Positions 60,473-64,000 of a stretch of DNA of 64,000 nt are shown here, one piece after another (the first letter of the stretch is position 1; each line of letters starts with the position of its first letter). The DNA comes from Christensenellaceae bacterium (GTDB taxonomy: Bacteria > Bacillota > Clostridia > Christensenellales > Christensenellaceae): assembly GCA_022846035.1 (NCBI GenBank), contig AP025580.1, positions 682,001-746,000 of the forward strand. The letters run 5' to 3'. Below the pieces are notes generated by a model. That model worked only from the letters and a program-made list of their open reading frames with translations. It did no database searches and was not told the DNA's origin. The position numbers and the translations under genes were made by a program.

Positions 60473-60889
60473 ATGCTTTCTGAAGCAGGCGGTAACAAAG
60501 TTGGAAGCCTTAATTTGAAGAATAATCCTGAAGCAATTGAAAAAATGTGTGGCGGACAAATTCCACAGAATATTATCGAATACGCAAAGAAGTTAGGCGG
60601 TGAAGAAGGAGTTGCATATTTGCAAAGTGAAGGATATGGATATTTTAGGGTTGGAAATAGGGTAATGAATGCTGAAGAATTGGGGAATTATACGTTAGGA
60701 CTTTTGGCGGAGCAAAAAGGATATTCGCCAAATTTGGTATATTCTGCTGCAACAATTGATAATGTCAAGAACAGAATGTTCTCCCAGAATGAAGGTTTAT
60801 CTGCTCTATTGCCTGAAAATCATGTTACAGCAACGGAAATGTACGATAAGTATTTCCAACGGATGGGTGTGGAAGATGCGCACCGTTAA
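60473..60889 (+). pseudogene. Orphan A-type C-terminal fragment 2
   Basis: An open frame of 138 codons homologous to the last 115 residues of A4: LNLKNNPEAIEKMCGGQIPQ, GYGYFRVGNRVMNAEELGNY and MYDKYFQRMGVED align with A4 in order. It lacks the constant N-terminus. Just before it, a start-like ATGAAAGATAAGAAAGAC (60435) in another frame looks like the beginning of a partner gene cut by the joint. This could be a silent reserve of C-terminal sequence or simply decay. Confidence 0.8.
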
Positions 60890-60912
60890 TTTATTAAGAC
60901 TGTGAGGGAAAA

Positions 60913-61020
60913 ATGAAAGAAAATCCAGACTGTAATATAGGAAAAACTGCTTCTTATACGTGGCTCTTTTTTGCATTGATAGCAGGGTTTATTGTTATGG
61001 GCCTGTGTATCTTTCTTTAA
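60913..61020 (+). CDS. Small single-helix membrane peptide, copy 2
   Basis: A 35-residue frame, MKENPDCNIGKTASYTWLFF and one membrane helix ending MGLCIFL, a paralogue of 49685. The upstream flank CGTTAATTTATTAA-x-GCTGTGAGGGAAA-like sequence is shared. Function unknown. Confidence 0.6.
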   Translation: MKENPDCNIGKTASYTWLFFALIAGFIVMGLCIFL

Positions 61021-61125
61021 AACATGAGATAAACTACCGTTTCAAAAGGTAAATGATGGAATACGTCGATCAAAAAATAGCGGAAGACACATCGAGAATT
61101 TTGATTAGGGATTGAGGGGGAAAAT

Positions 61126-61611
61126 ATGTCAAGGCACACAAAGATACTCTGGATTGTAGTACCAATTATTGTATGTATCGGCACGTTAGGGATGTTCCGA
61201 CTCGTTTTATCGCCGCGAAATTTTTCTGATTTGGCATTTGAAAGCAGGATGCTCAGCCAGGCGGAGGAATACGGGGTCATCGATATGGGCAAAATAACCG
61301 ATTTTGATTGGGACACTATGTATTATTCATGGAATGGGTACCTGGGGGAAGACGCGGTTGCAGAATACGCAGAGGATCCGCAGCATTTGCTTCGGCAAAC
61401 GGCTCATGAAATATATAATCATCTTTTGTTCCTGAAGGACGGTATATTGGTCAGGCAGGTGATTATTGACGGTACCATTAAGTTGCCGATTGAACCATAT
61501 CTAAATGACCGCGACGAGGATGGAGCTATCAAGGATGCAAAGTTTTTAAGGGAGGATGCAGTGTTTTTGGCGGAGTGCCAGCGGGGAAGGGTTACGCTGA
61601 GGCATGAATGA
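61126..61611 (+). CDS. Single-pass membrane protein near A4 (candidate partner)
   Basis: A 161-residue protein with one N-terminal membrane helix (about 8-28) and an extracytoplasmic domain rich in Asp, Glu and Tyr. GAGGGGGA upstream of the ATG. AT-rich; no family recognised. The topology resembles the A3 partner at 53619, so it may be the orphan partner of one of the C-terminal fragments upstream. Confidence 0.62.
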   Translation: MSRHTKILWIVVPIIVCIGTLGMFRLVLSPRNFSDLAFESRMLSQAEEYGVIDMGKITDFDWDTMYYSWNGYLGEDAVAEYAEDPQHLLRQTAHEIYNHLLFLKDGILVRQVIIDGTIKLPIEPYLNDRDEDGAIKDAKFLREDAVFLAECQRGRVTLRHE

Positions 61612-61654
61612 AAGAAGGCATAAGCAGTATTCCGTTGATGAAATGATACTATAC

Positions 61655-61680
61655 GACCGTTCAAAAGAACGGTCTTTTTT
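61655..61680 (+). terminator. Terminator directly upstream of the portal operon
   Basis: GACCGTTC-AAAA-GAACGGTC followed by six T, 22 bases before the next start codon. Confidence 0.9.
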
Positions 61681-61701
61681 ATGCAAAAAAAGAAAGGAAA
61701 G

Positions 61702-61926
61702 ATGGAAATGGAAATTGCAGGAGTGATCGTGGGAATGATTTTAGCGTTCTTTTCAGGCGCGTATGTGCGCAAGCCATTTGCGTGGCGGCGGAGCAGGCAG
61801 CAGCAGGGCGCGCTGCCGCAGGAAGAAACGCCGCGCTCAGGGCACAAGCGGGACAAGGTCGCGCAGCTCAATAACCTTTTGAGTTATACGGGCAGGGCGC
61901 AGGCGGAAGAAGATTTTGAGAACTAA
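61702..61926 (+). CDS. Small membrane protein upstream of portal
   Basis: A 74-residue protein with one N-terminal membrane helix (about 3-21) and a basic, Arg/Gln-rich tail. The ATG at 61702 is chosen because GAAAGGAAAG lies just upstream; an ATG at 61681 sits at the end of the terminator. It precedes the portal by 21 bases, so it belongs to the head operon. Function unknown. Confidence 0.62.
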   Translation: MEMEIAGVIVGMILAFFSGAYVRKPFAWRRSRQQQGALPQEETPRSGHKRDKVAQLNNLLSYTGRAQAEEDFEN

Positions 61927-61947
61927 ACACAGGGGGTTAAGGAAACT

Positions 61948-63945
61948 ATGAAAATCAGGAAAAAAGCGGACGAAATTTGGGCGGAATACCAGCGCGGGGT
62001 TTCATATAACACGGGGATCGGGCTTTACGACAACGTGGAGCGCAACAACAATTTTTATAACGACAAGCAATGGGAGGGCGTGAACGCGCCGGACCTGGAC
62101 AAGCCGGTGTTCAACTTTTTGAAACCCGTCGTCTCATATTACATCGCGATGCTTATATCAGACGACATCGCGGCGAACATCGAACTTGCGGGCGGCAGCG
62201 ACGCTCTGGAAAAATACGGTCGGGGAAAAACGACGATCAAAATGGCAAAACCGGCGGCGGACGGGGTACAGGATGTAGCGGGAAACGACACGGCACTCAT
62301 GCCGGAAATGGGAGTGGCGGAGGGCGCGGCGGCGCCTGTGCTCCCGGGGCTGCCGGGCGGCGGCGCCATGGACGAGACGCGCGAAATGAGTATGAACGCG
62401 ATGATACCCAAAATCCTTTCGCAGGAATTGGACAACATCATCGAGCGCACGAACATGAAATTCAAAAACCGCAAGATGATCCGCAACTGCGCGGTGGACG
62501 GCGACGGATGTTTTTATATCTGGTTCGATCCGGACGCGCCGACAGGCTTTGACTATAAAGGCGAAATCAAAATCGACCTCGTGGACAACACGAACGTGCT
62601 CTTTGGCAACCCGTCGGACGCGGAGGTACAGGAGCAGCCGTATATCCTTGTCGCTTACCGCTGCCTGACGGAGGAGGTACGCGACGAGGCGCGCGCCTGC
62701 GGGACGAATCCGGACGACATCACGCCGGACAACGAAAGCTATTATATGAATGCAAACAAGGACCATGAGAATGATTATACGACCGTCATCCTCAAAATGT
62801 GGAAAGAAAAAGGCAGCGTGCACACCATGAAATGCACGCGCGACGCCATCGTAAAGCGTGAGGCGGATACGGAATATAAGCTTTACCCGCTCGCCTACAT
62901 GAACTGGGAGAGCGTCAAAAACTGTTACCACGGCGTATCGCCCATCACAGGTAAGATACAGAACCAGATTTTCGTCAACAAGATATATGCGATGGCTATG
63001 CAAAACGTGCTCAACAACGCTTTTCCCAAGGTGATGTACGACCGGACGAAAGTACCCGCGTGGAACAACAAGGTCGGCGCGGCGGTAGCGGTGGCGGGCA
63101 ACCCCAACGACGCGATCTTTGCCAATTTCAAGGCGGGCGACATGAGCAGCGACGTGATGAATATGGCGGGGATGACGATCACGCAGACCAAGGAACTGAT
63201 GGGCGCGTCGGACGCGGCGCTGGGGAATGTGAAGCCGGACAATACGTCGGCGATCATCGCGGTGCAAAAAGCGTCAGGTATGCCGCTTGATATACAGAAA
63301 AAGGATTTCTACAATTTTGTGGAAAACTGTGTGCGGATATTTATCGAGATCATGCGCGTCAACTATGGTGTGCGCAAGGTGGCGGTGACGGACGCCGACG
63401 GGGAGAAGCTGCAGGGCGAATTTGATTTTTCGACGCTGGGGCGGTATGCGTTTAATCTGAACATTGACATCGGCGCGGGTTCTTACTGGTCGGAGCTTAT
63501 GCAGATACAAACGCTGGATAACCTGATGGCAAACAAGATTATCCCCGACGCGCTCACATATCTCGACGCGGTTCCCGAAGGATATATCAAGAATAAAAAC
63601 AAGATTATCGATAAGATCAAGGAACAGCAGGGCGGCGGAATGCCCGATATGGCCGCGATGGAAGCGGATATGGGCGGTATGCCCGGCGCGCCTGATATGG
63701 CGGCGGGAGAAATGCCGCCGGATATGGGTATGCCCGATGGCGAGGAACTGCCGCCTGAACTGACCGGCATGGACGCGCACGCGGGCATGACGGAAGAGGA
63801 AATGGCGGACATCGTATCCGAGCTTTTGAAAATGGATATTGAAGAGGACGAGGTATACGACGTGATCGAGGCGATGGACATACCGGACGAGGAGAAAGAA
63901 CAGATTCTGATGCTGTACGAGATGGCGGCGCAGGAAGCGAGGTAA
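61948..63945 (+). CDS. Phage portal protein
   Basis: A 665-residue protein of P22-like portal type. It begins with YDNVERNNNFYNDKQWEGV and DKPVFNFLKPVVSYYIAML, has the central PLAYMNWESVKNCYHGVSPI and GDMSSDVMNMAGMTITQT, and ends in a low-complexity Met/Pro/Gly/Asp-rich tail (about 565-625) and an acidic helix. The portal ring is the DNA entry channel of the capsid and docks the terminase. Its place after terS-terL (with A4 and scars between) fits head-gene order. Confidence 0.87.
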   Translation: MKIRKKADEIWAEYQRGVSYNTGIGLYDNVERNNNFYNDKQWEGVNAPDLDKPVFNFLKPVVSYYIAMLISDDIAANIELAGGSDALEKYGRGKTTIKMAKPAADGVQDVAGNDTALMPEMGVAEGAAAPVLPGLPGGGAMDETREMSMNAMIPKILSQELDNIIERTNMKFKNRKMIRNCAVDGDGCFYIWFDPDAPTGFDYKGEIKIDLVDNTNVLFGNPSDAEVQEQPYILVAYRCLTEEVRDEARACGTNPDDITPDNESYYMNANKDHENDYTTVILKMWKEKGSVHTMKCTRDAIVKREADTEYKLYPLAYMNWESVKNCYHGVSPITGKIQNQIFVNKIYAMAMQNVLNNAFPKVMYDRTKVPAWNNKVGAAVAVAGNPNDAIFANFKAGDMSSDVMNMAGMTITQTKELMGASDAALGNVKPDNTSAIIAVQKASGMPLDIQKKDFYNFVENCVRIFIEIMRVNYGVRKVAVTDADGEKLQGEFDFSTLGRYAFNLNIDIGAGSYWSELMQIQTLDNLMANKIIPDALTYLDAVPEGYIKNKNKIIDKIKEQQGGGMPDMAAMEADMGGMPGAPDMAAGEMPPDMGMPDGEELPPELTGMDAHAGMTEEEMADIVSELLKMDIEEDEVYDVIEAMDIPDEEKEQILMLYEMAAQEAR

Positions 63946-63960
63946 AGGAGACGGTGCAAA

Positions 63961-64000
63961 ATGGCATACAAATCAGGAGTGCAGACCAATACGGTTGGTG
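63961..64000 (+). CDS. Start of the next phage gene, cut by window end
   Basis: ATG at 63961 after AAAGGAG, reading MAYKSGVQTNTVG and running off the window. Too short to identify; a head scaffold, protease or capsid gene would be expected here. Confidence 0.55.
   Translation, partial: MAYKSGVQTNTVG

Noticed and set aside
60435-60518. Small frame starting MKDKKDREYGFG before orphan fragment 2
   Set aside because: It runs out of frame into the C-terminal fragment and looks like the start of a lost gene, not a functional peptide.

Overview
The window is bacterial chromosome from a Gram-positive, moderately GC-rich member of the Clostridia. This is indicated by the Firmicutes-style str cluster with rplGB between rpoC and rpsL, ArgR-type operators, a sortase-type surface protein, class I c-di-GMP and cobalamin riboswitches, and purine-rich Shine-Dalgarno sites. 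A Christensenella-like organism is possible, but the sequence alone does not settle the genus.

Region 1 (1-13240, + strand) is the core transcription/translation cluster: rpoB (5' end outside the window), rpoC, an unknown zinc-ribbon-like membrane protein, rplGB, rpsL, rpsG, fusA and tuf, closed by a terminator. Region 2 (13300-18520) is a c-di-GMP-I riboswitch with its own terminator, ahead of a 1291-residue beta-helix surface protein with a degenerate LPXTG signal, then a membrane glycosyltransferase. Region 3 (18860-21540) is rpmG-secE-nusG-rplK-rplA, ended by two terminators. Region 4 (21557-25173, - strand) holds a DUF4173-type membrane protein, a DUF2975/Xre pair, a small membrane protein and a GNAT acetyltransferase. 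Region 5 (25188-31970, - strand) is arginine biosynthesis (argC, argB, argD, carB) behind a promoter overlapped by two ARG boxes. Region 6 (32010-35130, + strand) is a cobalamin riboswitch and a B12-type ABC importer. Region 7 (35130-37506) is a repeat-filled spacer, proS and a flavodoxin.

Region 8 (37529-64000) is a mosaic phage-derived region interrupted by the housekeeping gene eno. It contains a Xre repressor with operators, a replication protein, a secreted 3D-domain protein, an ArpU-like late activator, two nearly identical copies of a 2.36-kb block carrying terS and terL, and a portal gene. Interleaved are four long genes, here called A1-A4, with the same Arg/Glu-rich N-terminus and Trp-Gln-Pro repeats but unrelated or diverged, AT-richer C-termini. 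Each is followed by a gene for a membrane protein. All four share one control region: two 15-bp direct repeats 21 bp apart, an extended -10, and an intrinsic terminator inside the leader. C-terminal fragments without N-termini lie behind A4, and truncated copies of partner genes are scattered around.

The most economical reading is a phage-borne polymorphic toxin/immunity-like system: constant N-terminal carrier, exchangeable C-terminal effector, membrane partner. It would be expressed with the late virion genes and perhaps carried by the particle. That function is inference; the constant/variable architecture, shared promoter, duplicated terminase and orphan C-termini are visible directly.
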